NCBI GenBank assembly: GCA_030427205.1
Contig: JAUHXC010000001.1
Location: 1,054,001-1,118,000 of the forward strand
Length of the DNA stretch: 64,000 bases
Source: a bacterium
Lineage (GTDB): Bacteria > Myxococcota_A > Bradymonadia > UBA7976 > UBA1532
Direction: 5' to 3'
The notes below the pieces were generated by a model. It was not told the origin of the DNA. It saw only the letters and a list, made by a program, of their open reading frames with translations, and did no database searches. Below, in pieces: positions 43,650 through 57,465 of this stretch; position 1 is the first letter of the stretch, and each line of letters starts with the position of its first letter. The translations under genes were made by a program, and so were the position numbers.

Positions 43650-45113
43650 TCAGGCGGCGCGCGCGGCCTCGGCCAGCGCCGCGCAGGTACGCTCGGCGGT
43701 CATCCGCAGCAACGGCGCGGCGGTCGGATCGTCTTCGACGGCCCGAGCGGCGGCGACCATACGCCCGGCTGCGTCGGCATCGCCGGCCCACTCGAACCAC
43801 TGCGCGGCGCGCCGGGCGGCGAACGCGAGGTCGTCGGCTCGATCGCGGGCCGCATCGATGCAGCGCTCGATCCAGGCCGCGTCGTCGGCGGCGTCCGGCG
43901 GGTCCGGCGCCCAGTCGGCGAGGTCGCGGGCGTGCCACCGCCACTCGAAGGGCTCGGCATCGAGCGCCTCGGCGAGCCAGTCGGTGTCCGGCGGTTGGCC
44001 GGGCTCCACCGCGGCGGGCTCGACGGCTGTCACCCGCCGGAAGGCGAAGTACGCCCCCCAGTCCTGCCCGTCGTGCAGCGTATCGACGTCATCGCTGATC
44101 TCGGCGGCGCGCCTCGTGAGCGCAGCCGCCTGAGCCGGGGGGATGATGGCCAGCGGCCCCACCCGCCGGGCGAGGCGATCGATGACGTCGTCCATCGACT
44201 CGGGCTGCGCTTCGGGGTCGACATAGCCAGTGTGGCGCCTCATGCCCGATCGATCGACGCCGATACAGGCGAAGAGCGCGCGCCCGCAGGGGCGGTCGAG
44301 CGCGATGGCGAAGACGTGGCGACCGGCGGCGTCGGGGCAGGACATCCAGGCGCGCGCCGGTGGATCGGTCGGTCGCGGCGCACGACGCGCCCGATCCAGG
44401 GCGTCCCGCAGCCTCGAGACATCGGCCTGCCAGGCCGCATCGACCGCCGCCTGCAGCACGTCGATCGCGGTGGCGTCGGCTTCGCGGGCCAGCAGCTCGA
44501 CCGCGCGGGCGCGCAACGGCTCGAGGCCGGACGACTGGAGCACCTGGCGGTAGACCAGACCGGCTGGGGTGCCCACCTCGGCGCGCGCGGCCTCCAGCTC
44601 GGCCCATTTTGCGTCGACCTGCTCTGGCGCGCAGTCGATGAACTGCTCGAGGATGGCGTCTGGCCCGGTGTGCGGGTCGCGCTCGATCTCGAACAGAGTG
44701 GCCGTCGCGTTGAGGCGGCTGAGCCGCTCGACCACCGCGGGGCAGGTCTGCCGCAAGGCCGCGAAGTCCGGGGGGTCGGCCTCGGCGAGCACCGCGGCCG
44801 CCGACGCTCGGAGATCCATGTCGCGACGGGGGTTGCGGGCGATGCGTCGCAGCCGGGGCAGCATGGGCGCCACCTCGACCGCGATACACAGGTCGACGAA
44901 GCCCTGCAGCCCGCGCACGCCGACCTCGTCGGCGAGCAGCGCATCCATCGCGGCCCGCCGGAGCAGGTCGGCCTGTGCGTGGCGGGCGAAGTCGATGATC
45001 GCGAGGACGTCGCCGCCGAGGATCAGGCGGCGGATGTCCTCGCGATAGGTGTCGGCGAGCGCCGCGCTCACGGCGGCGCGGCGACGGGTCTTGCGGCGGA
45101 TGGCGCGGGGCAT
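43650..45113 (-). CDS. Paralogue B: unknown 487-aa protein
   Basis: A paralogue of the gene downstream. It shares the start MPRAIRRKTRRR, the middle (GTPAGLVYRQVL, PPARAWMSCPDAAGRHVFAI, DRLARRVGPLAIIP) and the end (RAVEDDPTAAPLLRMTAERT). The N-terminal half differs more, as if it evolved faster or recognises a different target. No signal peptide or catalytic motif is seen. It starts behind the second copy of the leader. The pair arose by duplication of a leader-plus-gene unit of about 1.56 kb. Confidence 0.78.
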   Translation of the reverse strand: MPRAIRRKTRRRAAVSAALADTYREDIRRLILGGDVLAIIDFARHAQADLLRRAAMDALLADEVGVRGLQGFVDLCIAVEVAPMLPRLRRIARNPRRDMDLRASAAAVLAEADPPDFAALRQTCPAVVERLSRLNATATLFEIERDPHTGPDAILEQFIDCAPEQVDAKWAELEAARAEVGTPAGLVYRQVLQSSGLEPLRARAVELLAREADATAIDVLQAAVDAAWQADVSRLRDALDRARRAPRPTDPPARAWMSCPDAAGRHVFAIALDRPCGRALFACIGVDRSGMRRHTGYVDPEAQPESMDDVIDRLARRVGPLAIIPPAQAAALTRRAAEISDDVDTLHDGQDWGAYFAFRRVTAVEPAAVEPGQPPDTDWLAEALDAEPFEWRWHARDLADWAPDPPDAADDAAWIERCIDAARDRADDLAFAARRAAQWFEWAGDADAAGRMVAAARAVEDDPTAAPLLRMTAERTCAALAEAARAA

Positions 45114-45489
45114 TGGTCTTCTCCTCCGAGGCGGTGGCCGGGAGGACTAAGGATCGAAGCCGCCGAGGTGTTCGCCGCGGGCGATGGATTCGATGGGCAG
45201 CACCACCCCCCGACGAGACGACCTGGAAGATGCTGCTCTCGCCGAATGGCAAGGCCAGGACGGCTCGATGAAGTGTTCGCCTGGAGCCTCGCCGGAGAAC
45301 AAGCGCTGCAGGTGTAGCCCGGCTCCCGCGCGTTGCCGACATGCTCGTCATGCCCTACCTGGGCGTTGCCACCGCGGGCGTTGCCCTCGCCGGCCCGTTC
45401 GATATCACCGAACCTCATTCTTCGTGAGATCCCGATTCACCGAACCCCGAACGATCGCTACCGTGAAGCCATCACTTCGGAGGTGCCCC
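45114..45489. other. Divergent intergenic region
   Basis: Separates paralogue B (minus) from a lipoprotein gene (plus). It holds the second leader copy (45116-45203). The remaining 290 bp show no credible gene. AT-richer sequence near 45400-45470 may hold the promoter of the lipoprotein gene, but I cannot place its boxes. Confidence 0.5.
45116..45203. repeat. Duplicated leader, copy B
   Basis: Partner of 43553-43640, directly upstream of paralogue B. It contains GGAGGAGAAG on the minus strand before the ATG. Confidence 0.85.
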
Positions 45490-46050
45490 ATGACCCACCA
45501 GACGATCCGCTTCGCGCTCATCGCCCTCTTCGCCCTGACCGGCTGCATCGAAGGCCTCGGCGGCATGCCCGCGCCCGAGACCGACGCGCCGGCCTGGCGC
45601 CTGGGCGGGCTGAGCGAGACCACCATCGCCGAGCGCGCCGCGCGGCGGGCGGCCTGCGTGCCCCGGGAGGGCGAGGTCGGGGCGATGCAGAACCCCGAAG
45701 GCCTCGCGGTGGGTGACATCCGGCTGGTCGAAGAGGACGGCGCGACGTTCCTCGAGCTGGAGCTGCTCAACCTCTCGCCCGAGCCGTTCATGGCCTACCC
45801 GCTGCTCGAGGTGGAGATCCTCGACGGCGACCTGGCGCTGCCCGCGCGCGTCCACCGCCCCGGCGAAGACGGGCGCACGATCGTGAGCAACTACTACGGC
45901 ATGTTCGGCTGCGATCTCTACGTGACCCGGCTGCCGCTGGTGCCCGCGGCGGCGGCGGCGCCCGAGCCGGTCACGCTGCGGGTGGCCGCCAGCGCGCTGG
46001 GCTTCGAGGCGCCGGTCGACGAGTGGGTCTTCGTGCTCTCGCCCCGCTGA
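45490..46050 (+). CDS. Small hypothetical lipoprotein
   Basis: A 186-aa lipoprotein with lipobox FALTGC (Cys19). The mature part is a single domain of beta strands (LEVEILDGDLALPARV, PVTLRVAASALGFE) with two further cysteines that may pair. No function is recognised. ATG 45490 follows GGAGG, and the much longer in-frame extension upstream has no protein-like sequence. Confidence 0.72.
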   Translation: MTHQTIRFALIALFALTGCIEGLGGMPAPETDAPAWRLGGLSETTIAERAARRAACVPREGEVGAMQNPEGLAVGDIRLVEEDGATFLELELLNLSPEPFMAYPLLEVEILDGDLALPARVHRPGEDGRTIVSNYYGMFGCDLYVTRLPLVPAAAAAPEPVTLRVAASALGFEAPVDEWVFVLSPR

Positions 46051-46073
46051 ACGGGCTCGTCGAGCGGCCGCGC

Positions 46074-48413
<2,340 letters not shown>

Positions 48414-48654
48414 CGAGGCCTCCGGGGCGTCGGGGTGGACCGCTCGGCAGAGCAAGGCGCATGCCGCCCGCTCCCGGGCCTGCGCGACGTCACTCAGCCC
48501 CGCGTGACGTCGAGCGCGTGTGGCGCGCGCAGCACAGCGGGACCGCCGCGCCGCGGCGGGCGTGTCTCGATATGGAGTGACCGTACGGAAGAGTGACCGC
48601 GCGTCGGCCCCGGCCGGTCGGTTATCCTGGGCCGAATCGAATGAGGGGGAGCCG

Positions 48655-50682
48655 ATGGATACGTGGCCGCGGGGTTCGAGCGCGCGGTGGCCGACCGTGA
48701 GGTGGCTGCTGGTGTTGATGGTCTTCGGCGCGAGCGCCGCCTGCATCCCGGCGGGCGGCGGCGGCGGCGGCGGTGATGACGACGACGGCGGCGAGGCCGA
48801 CGGGCGGATCGACCCCGACGACGGTATCCCGCCGGACATGTTCGTCGACCCCGACGACGGGGTGCCGCCGCCCGACATGTTCATCGACCCCGATGACGGT
48901 ATTCCTCCCGCGGATATGGCGCCCGACCCCGACCCCGACGACGGGGTGCCGCCGCCCGACATGGCGCCGCTGCCCGACGGCGGCGACTGCGCGCCGGAGA
49001 CCTGCAACGGCGCGGACGACGACTGCGACGGCACAATCGACGAGGGCTTCGACGGCCTCGGCGAGCCGTGCTTCGTCGGCGTGGGGCTGTGCGAGGCCGA
49101 CGGGGTGGTGATCTGCACCCCCGACGGCAGCGGCACGGTCTGCGACGCCGCCTCGCCGGGCGCGGTGCCCGAGACGTGCAACGGGCTCGACGACGACTGC
49201 GACGGCGACGTCGACGAGGCGCTCGACCCCGCGCCGTGCGAGAGCGGCCTGGGGCGCTGCGCCGAGGGGCTCGAGCAGTGCGTCGACGGCGAGGCGCTGT
49301 GCATCCCGCGGCTCGATCCGATCGACGAGGTCTGCAGCGGCGAGGACGACGACTGCGACGGCCGGGTCGACGAGGGTCAGGGCGGCGAGCTGTGCGTCAG
49401 CGGCGAGCCGGGGCTGTGCGCCGCGGGGGTCGATGTCTGCGTCGACGGCATGCTGTTCTGCCAGCCCGGCGAGCCGGCGGCCGAGCGCTGCAACGAGGAG
49501 GACGACGACTGCGACGGCGACATCGACGAGCGGGGCGTCTGCGACGCGTGTGCCGGGGTGAACTGCCCGCCGGGTCTCGCCTGCGTCGACGGCGAGTGCC
49601 TGCCCGACGACCCCTGCGCCGGGGTGAACTGCCCGCCGGGCACGGTCTGCGACCGCGGCGAGTGCGTGCCGATCGATCCGGGCGAGGCGACGCCCATCGC
49701 CGCCGAGGGCCGCAGCATCGAGCTGGCCGGCGCGCTGACCGCCGACGATCCGCTGTGGGATCGCGCGGCGGCCAACTGCGCCGCCGGCAGCGGCCGCCAG
49801 GCCCATTTCGACGCGCTGCGCATCGTCAACGCCTCGGGCATCCCGCGCACGATCACGGTCACCGGGCGCTGGGGCGGCGGCGTCGACGGGTTCCTGCACG
49901 TCTTCGACGCCGGGTTCGAACCGGGGTCGCTCGAAGGCTGCCTGCGCGGCGACGACGACTTCAACGGCACGGGCGCCAGTCAGGTGGCCGAGCTGCCCAT
50001 CGGGCCGGCGCAGGAGCAGGTGATCGTCGTCTCGACGTTCAGCGCCGGGCGCACCATGCCCGACTACACCGTCGAGGTGCAGACGCTGGGCGGCGCGGTG
50101 CCCGTCGAGGTCTGCGACGACCGCCTCGACAACGACGGCAACGGGCTGGCCGACTGCCAGGATCCCGCGTGTATCGACGATCCGGCCTGCGACGCGGACG
50201 ATGGGCTCATCCCGGGCGTGCAGCAGGACGTCGCCCTGGCGGCGGTCGAGGCCCGCGGCTGGCGCGTCTGCCACAGCAGCCTGTACAGCAGCAGAGGTGA
50301 ATCGGTCGACGCGCTGCTCGACGGCTGCGCCGGCGAGCAGCTCATGCTGGCCTGCCGGCCCGTGGGTGCCGCGAACCTGACCCTGGCCGCCGAGGGGCTG
50401 CGGGCCGACGTGACGTTCGATGTGGGCCGCGGCGCGAACATCAGCCACAACGCCAACGAGGTGGAGTGGTACCTCTCACCGACGCGCTCGTGGGGCTTCG
50501 CGCCGGGCGGCGCGGCGGTCAACCTCGGCTCGTGTGACTTCGGCGGCGACCAGCCCGAGCTGCGCATGTGCATGCACCTCGATCCGGGCGGCGTGCGGGG
50601 CAATACCGACGATGGCTACCGCTGCGGCGACAACGACCTCAACGCCGACCGCGACTGGGAGCGGTTGGTGCTCGCCCGCTGA
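48655..50682 (+). CDS. MopE-repeat lipoprotein with conserved C-terminal WGFA/WERL domain
   Basis: A 675-aa lipoprotein (lipobox ASAAC, Cys30). A Gly tract and DPDDGVPPPDMF repeats precede four to five MopE-type motifs (ETCNGADDDCDGTIDEG), then two CxGVNCPPG repeats. A PPC-like domain follows at about 340-485. The last 145 residues form a distinct domain with GWRVC, LMLACRP, YLSPTRSWGFAP, LRMCMH, GYRCGDNDLN and WERL, a pattern I have seen at protein C-termini elsewhere but cannot name. MopE motifs bind copper or calcium in relatives. Confidence 0.82.
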   Translation: MDTWPRGSSARWPTVRWLLVLMVFGASAACIPAGGGGGGGDDDDGGEADGRIDPDDGIPPDMFVDPDDGVPPPDMFIDPDDGIPPADMAPDPDPDDGVPPPDMAPLPDGGDCAPETCNGADDDCDGTIDEGFDGLGEPCFVGVGLCEADGVVICTPDGSGTVCDAASPGAVPETCNGLDDDCDGDVDEALDPAPCESGLGRCAEGLEQCVDGEALCIPRLDPIDEVCSGEDDDCDGRVDEGQGGELCVSGEPGLCAAGVDVCVDGMLFCQPGEPAAERCNEEDDDCDGDIDERGVCDACAGVNCPPGLACVDGECLPDDPCAGVNCPPGTVCDRGECVPIDPGEATPIAAEGRSIELAGALTADDPLWDRAAANCAAGSGRQAHFDALRIVNASGIPRTITVTGRWGGGVDGFLHVFDAGFEPGSLEGCLRGDDDFNGTGASQVAELPIGPAQEQVIVVSTFSAGRTMPDYTVEVQTLGGAVPVEVCDDRLDNDGNGLADCQDPACIDDPACDADDGLIPGVQQDVALAAVEARGWRVCHSSLYSSRGESVDALLDGCAGEQLMLACRPVGAANLTLAAEGLRADVTFDVGRGANISHNANEVEWYLSPTRSWGFAPGGAAVNLGSCDFGGDQPELRMCMHLDPGGVRGNTDDGYRCGDNDLNADRDWERLVLAR

Positions 50683-50692
50683 GAGGCATGAC

Positions 50693-51649
50693 ATGACGAC
50701 GAAGTGGCTGGTCATGGCGATGCTCGTCGGCCTGAGCGTCGCCTGCGTCCCCCGGGGTGGTGGCGGCGGCGGCGGGGACGACGACGGCGGCCCGGCGGAC
50801 GGGCGGATCGACCCCGACGACGGGGTCTCGCCGGCAGATATGTTCATCGATCCGGACGATGGCGTGCCGCCGCCGGACATGTTCGTCGACCCGGACGACG
50901 GGGTGCCGCCGCCCGACATGGCGCCCGCGCCGGACGGCGACCGGCCCCGCGACATGGCCCCGCAGCCCGACGGCGCCGAGTGCGACCCCGAGACGTGCAA
51001 CGGCGCGGGCGACGACTGCGACGGCGTGGTCGACGAAGGCCAGGACGTCGCGCCGTGCGTGACCGATACGCCGGGCCGCTGCGCCGATGGCCTCGAGCAG
51101 TGCGTCGGCGGGGCGCCGCTGTGCGTGCCGCGGCTCGACCCGCAGGACGAGCAGTGCAACGACGAGGACGACGACTGCGACGGCGCGGTGGACGAGGGCG
51201 ATGTCTGCGACCCGTGCGCCGGGATCGACTGCGCGCCGGGCGAGCTGTGCAGCGACGGCGTCTGCGGGCTGATCGATCCAGGCTGCGGCGACTACGCCGA
51301 GGTGGCCGATCCGACCCGCAACCTCGCCGCGGGCGAGAACGGCAGCGCCTGCGATCGGGCCGGCGGCGATCTGCCCGTCGGCGAGTGGCTCCGCTTCGTG
51401 CCGCCGGCGGGCGAGCGCATGGCCGAAGAGGCCCCCGAGGACGACATCTGCGGCACCGACGCGCCCGGCTGGCTGATGGGCGGCCACCCGCAGACCGGCG
51501 AAGGCGTCGTCGAGCGCACGGTGTGCTTCAGCTGGCGCGACAACCCCTGCCGCTGGGAGGCGCAGGTCGAGGTGCTCGACTGCGGCGACTTCGTGCTCTA
51601 CCGGGTGCCGCCGGTGCCCATCTGCAACTTGCGCTACTGCGCCGAGTAG
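50693..51649 (+). CDS. MopE-repeat lipoprotein with C-terminal D8C domain
   Basis: A 318-aa lipoprotein (lipobox LSVAC, Cys18) sharing the Gly tract, DPDDGVPPPDMF repeats and MopE motifs of its upstream neighbour, 10 bp away. From about residue 198 the C-terminus differs and carries eight cysteines in the D8C pattern: GEWLRFVPPAGERMAE, ICGTDAPGWLMGGHP, GVVERTVCFSW, NPCRWEAQVEVLDC, VPICNLRYC. It matches the domain of vertebrate uromodulin and GP2 in both cysteine order and intervening residues. In animals such domains are extracellular and disulfide-bonded. Confidence 0.85.
   Translation: MTTKWLVMAMLVGLSVACVPRGGGGGGGDDDGGPADGRIDPDDGVSPADMFIDPDDGVPPPDMFVDPDDGVPPPDMAPAPDGDRPRDMAPQPDGAECDPETCNGAGDDCDGVVDEGQDVAPCVTDTPGRCADGLEQCVGGAPLCVPRLDPQDEQCNDEDDDCDGAVDEGDVCDPCAGIDCAPGELCSDGVCGLIDPGCGDYAEVADPTRNLAAGENGSACDRAGGDLPVGEWLRFVPPAGERMAEEAPEDDICGTDAPGWLMGGHPQTGEGVVERTVCFSWRDNPCRWEAQVEVLDCGDFVLYRVPPVPICNLRYCAE
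51284..51646 (+). other. D8C-like domain coding segment
   Basis: Encodes residues 198-318 of the lipoprotein. Eight Cys codons are spaced as in D8C, with the hallmark WLRF, GWLMGGHP, CRWEAQV and CNLRYC elements. The recognition is by pattern recall, not by search. Confidence 0.72.
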
Positions 51650-51657
51650 GCTGCGCC

Positions 51658-51684
51658 GAGCAGGCTGCGGGCCTTCGCCTGCTC
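51658..51684. terminator. Hairpin between convergent genes
   Basis: GAGCAGGC and GCCTGCTC form a perfect 8-bp stem with an 11-base loop, nine bases after the D8C gene stop. There is no T-tract, so termination is only suggested by position. Confidence 0.35.
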
Positions 51685-51735
51685 AACGCGCCCGCAGGGC
51701 CAGTGCCATCAGCGCGCCCGCAGGGCCAGTGCCCA

Positions 51736-54294
<2,559 letters not shown>

Positions 54295-54607
54295 GGCAGC
54301 CTCCCCGGCGCCTCCCCGGCGCCCGTCGCCAGTATAGCCCGGCGGCCACGAGGCGATCCCGACGATGCCGCCCTTGCGCCGCGCCCCGGGGCCGCGCATC
54401 ATGCCTGGGCAATGCACATCTACATCCGCCTGCGCTGAACCGCCGCCGACCGGGCCCCACCGCCCGCTCGCGCCGCGTCGTCTTTCGCGCTCTCCATGCC
54501 CGGGGAGCCGCGCGCAGGGGATCGTCTCCGCCCACCGCCGAGCATCCCACGCGGCCCTCCGTATTCGACCCGAACCGCGCCCCGTGCGCACGCCGAGGAG
54601 CTCCCCC
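54295..54607. other. Divergent intergenic region before hflX
   Basis: No gene recognised. It contains the starts of two diverging transcripts, but no convincing promoter boxes are visible. A tiny frame MHIYIRLR (54412-54438) has no ribosome site. Confidence 0.5.
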
Positions 54608-55963
54608 ATGCCGGCCCATCTGCCCCCCCGCCCCGAACGCACCGCCCGCCGGGCGATCCTGTCCGCTGTCCAGACCCCCGAGGTCGACGACGGACGCCTC
54701 GCCCGCTCGCTCGACGAGCTGCGCCGCCTCGCCGAGGGGCTGGGCGTCACGGTGATCGACACCGTCGTGCAGCGCCGCGACACCGACCGCAAGACCCACG
54801 TCTTCGGCCGCGGGCGCCTCGAGGCGCTCAAACGCCGATTCGAGGGGTCCGACCCGACGCAGGAGGGCCCGCCAGGGCCCGCAGACGGCCCGCGGGAGGC
54901 CGATCTGCTGCTGGTGGACAACGAGCTGGCCCCCGGCCAGCAATTCGCCTTGGAGAAGGCCCTGGGCGCCCCGGTGATGGACCGCACCGCGGTCATCCTG
55001 GAGGTCTTCGAGTCCCGCGCGCGGACCCACATCGCCCGCCTCGAGCTGGAGATCGCCCGCCTCGAATACGCCGTGCCGCGCATGCGCGACCTCGACGAGC
55101 CCGACCGCGAAGGCGGGGGGGCGCGCGGTGAGCGGGGGCATACCCAGGCCGAGCTGCGCCGGCAGCAGGCCCGCATCCGCCGGGCGGCGCTGCGCAAACA
55201 GATCGAGGCCGCCCGCGCCGCCGACGACATGGCCCGCGAGCGGCGGCGCGACGTGCCGGTGGCGGCCATCGTGGGCTATACCAACGCCGGCAAGTCGTCG
55301 CTGATGCGCGCGCTGACCGGCGACGGGGTGCTGGTGGCCGACAAGCTCTTCGCCACCCTCGGCTCGACGGTGCGCGCCATCGAGCCCGAGACCGACCCCA
55401 AGACCCTGGTGGTCGACACCGTCGGCTTCATCGAGAACCTGCCGCACCACCTGGTGGCCTCGTTCCGCTCGACCCTCGAAGAGGCCCGCGAGGCCGACCT
55501 GCTGGTCTATGTGGTCGACGCCTCCGACCCGCACCGCGAGAACCAGCTGGCGGTGACGCAGCGCACGGTGGCCGATCTGATCGCCGAGCGGGCCGACGAC
55601 CCCGACGCGCCGCTGCCGCCGTCGCTGCTGGTGTTCAACAAGATCGACCGGCTCGACGCCGACGCGCGGCATGCCCTGAGCGAAGAGTGGCCCGACGCGC
55701 TGCAGCTCTCGGCCTTCGAGCCGGCAGACGTCGCCCGGCTGCGGGCGACCATCGAGCAGCACATGCGGCGCGGTCATCAGCGGGTGTGGCTGCGGGTGCC
55801 GTATTCGGCGGGGCATCTGTTGGGCGAGGTGCACGGCGCGGCGCGGGTCATCGGCGAGACCTACGACGCCGAGGGCACGCTGCTCGAGGTGCAGGTGGGC
55901 CCGGCCGAGCTGGGTCGGCTCGAGAAGCGGGGGGTCAGGCGGGTGGCGGCGCCGGAGGGGTGA
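54608..55963 (+). CDS. hflX: GTPase HflX
   Basis: A ribosome-binding GTPase that splits or rescues stalled ribosomes under stress. The 451-aa protein has an N-terminal HflX domain (THVFGRGRLEAL, VMDRTAVILEVFESRA), a charged linker around residues 160-215, and a G domain: G1 GYTNAGKS, G3 DTVGF, G4 NKID. ENLPHHLVASFRSTLEEA is the family signature. The long upstream in-frame extension has no protein-like sequence, so ATG 54608 is used. Confidence 0.93.
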   Translation: MPAHLPPRPERTARRAILSAVQTPEVDDGRLARSLDELRRLAEGLGVTVIDTVVQRRDTDRKTHVFGRGRLEALKRRFEGSDPTQEGPPGPADGPREADLLLVDNELAPGQQFALEKALGAPVMDRTAVILEVFESRARTHIARLELEIARLEYAVPRMRDLDEPDREGGGARGERGHTQAELRRQQARIRRAALRKQIEAARAADDMARERRRDVPVAAIVGYTNAGKSSLMRALTGDGVLVADKLFATLGSTVRAIEPETDPKTLVVDTVGFIENLPHHLVASFRSTLEEAREADLLVYVVDASDPHRENQLAVTQRTVADLIAERADDPDAPLPPSLLVFNKIDRLDADARHALSEEWPDALQLSAFEPADVARLRATIEQHMRRGHQRVWLRVPYSAGHLLGEVHGAARVIGETYDAEGTLLEVQVGPAELGRLEKRGVRRVAAPEG

Positions 55964-55989
55964 TCACGAGAGCTGTGGAGCCCTCGACT

Positions 55990-57465
55990 TCAGGCTCCGA
56001 GTTCAGCCTCCAACTCCAGCCGCTCCTCATCGGCGATGAGTTCCATGTGATTGAGGTGGTTCAGGGTGGCGTGCATGGTTGTCCCGAAATGTGACATGAG
56101 ATCACGGACCACCATCCCATCGATCTGTCGCACACTCTGGTCGTCCAAGAAGGCCCGGATCCCGGATTCGGGCATCAAGAGCATGGCCGCGAAGGCCTTG
56201 GCTCGTGCCGTGGTCGGCCAGTGAGCCGTCGAGCTGAAGGTGAATGCGAAGTCACTGTCGGACGGGGCATCGAGCAACCAGACGCCGAGGGCGGCAGCGG
56301 TCAACATTCGGGGGCTCAGGCGGCGACTTGCCTTGCTCCCGTCATTGATGTCGATGAGCGGTCGACAGCTGGAGCGGGCGACGAGGATCGAGTCCAGTGC
56401 CGATGGCTTCAGATCACTCGAGGCATCGACTTCGTGCTGGGCCAGCCAGGCCGGCAGGTCATGGGGAGCCGGGTCGTTCTTCCAGCCGAGGGCATCGCGT
56501 ACTCTCAGCGCGGCTCGATAGCCGTCCTGCCAGGGTTGCCTGAACGGAGCGGGGTGGGGTGCCCTCAGGCTCTGCAGTGTGTCTGACGCGCCGCCCGGTC
56601 GTGCGCGACGGGAGAGGAGATGCTCCAGCTCATTGGCGGAGAGATGCGAGCAGTCGCGCAGGAGAAGTGTCTCGACCGAATGAGGAACGACGATGTCCGC
56701 CGAACCCGCGCGCCTGCCGAGCCGCTGCACGAGTTTCTCGAATCTCGGCGTCGTACGCAGAGTCTCGCCCACGGTCGTCGGTACGAGCCATCGCCAGTCA
56801 TCTCGGCTGGCCCGAGGCATGGCGATGCCAAACGCGGCCTGGCTGCGTGACTCCACCGCGGAAATCACGACCCCGAGAGCGTCCGACCAGATGCTGGCGA
56901 CGTCGATGGCCCCCACCTGTGCTTTGCCGAGGGCTTCAGTGAAGAGGAGGCCTCTGCGGGACGGTCTCCATGTGTCGTTGTCCCACGAGAACTCGATGAA
57001 ATCGCCGAGCCGGCGAATCACCACATATGGGGCATCAGCATCCGGAAATGCCGAGAAAAGCTCATGTCGATGCCGCCACGACCACCGCGTGGCGAACCAG
57101 TGGTCTTCCTCGGCTTCACGCATCGTCCAGGGAGCCGATTCGCTTCGCAGGACCCAATCCGCACCGGTCCTGGCTTGTTTGCGCGTCGGATTGGGGAACG
57201 GCTCTTCATTCAACAAGGGGATGATCGAGCGACAGCTCCAGCGAACGAACTCATCGAGGTACCACTCTACGGCACTATCGACCTGCCCCCCACGGGTGGA
57301 TTGAGTCAGGCAGCGTCCATGTACCCAGATTTCGAGTTTGCCCCAGCTTGCCGCCCTGATGGGGTCGGCGTCCGGGTGAGCATGGGGATCATCGTGCAAC
57401 TCGATCTTCAGACCGAACCGCTGCGTATCACCAAAGAACCGCTGGAACCACATCAGGATGGCCAT
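55990..57465 (-). CDS. ImmA/IrrE-like protein with degenerate metal site
   Basis: A 491-aa protein. The N-terminal 80 residues (SWGKLEIWVHGRCL, VEWYLDEFVRW, LLNEEPFP) form a domain seen before ImmA-type regions. The C-terminal 110 residues have the ImmA/IrrE layout: RMLTAAALGVWLLD aligns to the usual helix with HELGH but reads AALGV (about 391-395), then RAKAFAAMLLMPESGIRAFL and the winged-helix-like HFGTTMHATLNHLNHMELI. Both zinc histidines and the catalytic Glu are missing, so it is probably a non-catalytic binding protein. It overlaps the small gene by 13 bp. The G+C is visibly lower than in its neighbours. Confidence 0.78.
   Translation of the reverse strand: MAILMWFQRFFGDTQRFGLKIELHDDPHAHPDADPIRAASWGKLEIWVHGRCLTQSTRGGQVDSAVEWYLDEFVRWSCRSIIPLLNEEPFPNPTRKQARTGADWVLRSESAPWTMREAEEDHWFATRWSWRHRHELFSAFPDADAPYVVIRRLGDFIEFSWDNDTWRPSRRGLLFTEALGKAQVGAIDVASIWSDALGVVISAVESRSQAAFGIAMPRASRDDWRWLVPTTVGETLRTTPRFEKLVQRLGRRAGSADIVVPHSVETLLLRDCSHLSANELEHLLSRRARPGGASDTLQSLRAPHPAPFRQPWQDGYRAALRVRDALGWKNDPAPHDLPAWLAQHEVDASSDLKPSALDSILVARSSCRPLIDINDGSKASRRLSPRMLTAAALGVWLLDAPSDSDFAFTFSSTAHWPTTARAKAFAAMLLMPESGIRAFLDDQSVRQIDGMVVRDLMSHFGTTMHATLNHLNHMELIADEERLELEAELGA

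Noticed and set aside
48414..49304. N-terminal extension of the isoamylase
   Set aside because: The frame stays open upstream of 48413, but it is antisense to the MopE lipoprotein and Ser/Pro-rich. The lipobox signal peptide fixes the start at 48413.
54412..54438. Eight-codon leader peptide (MHIYIRLR) upstream of hflX
   Set aside because: No ribosome site, no attenuator-like hairpins and no run of regulatory codons.
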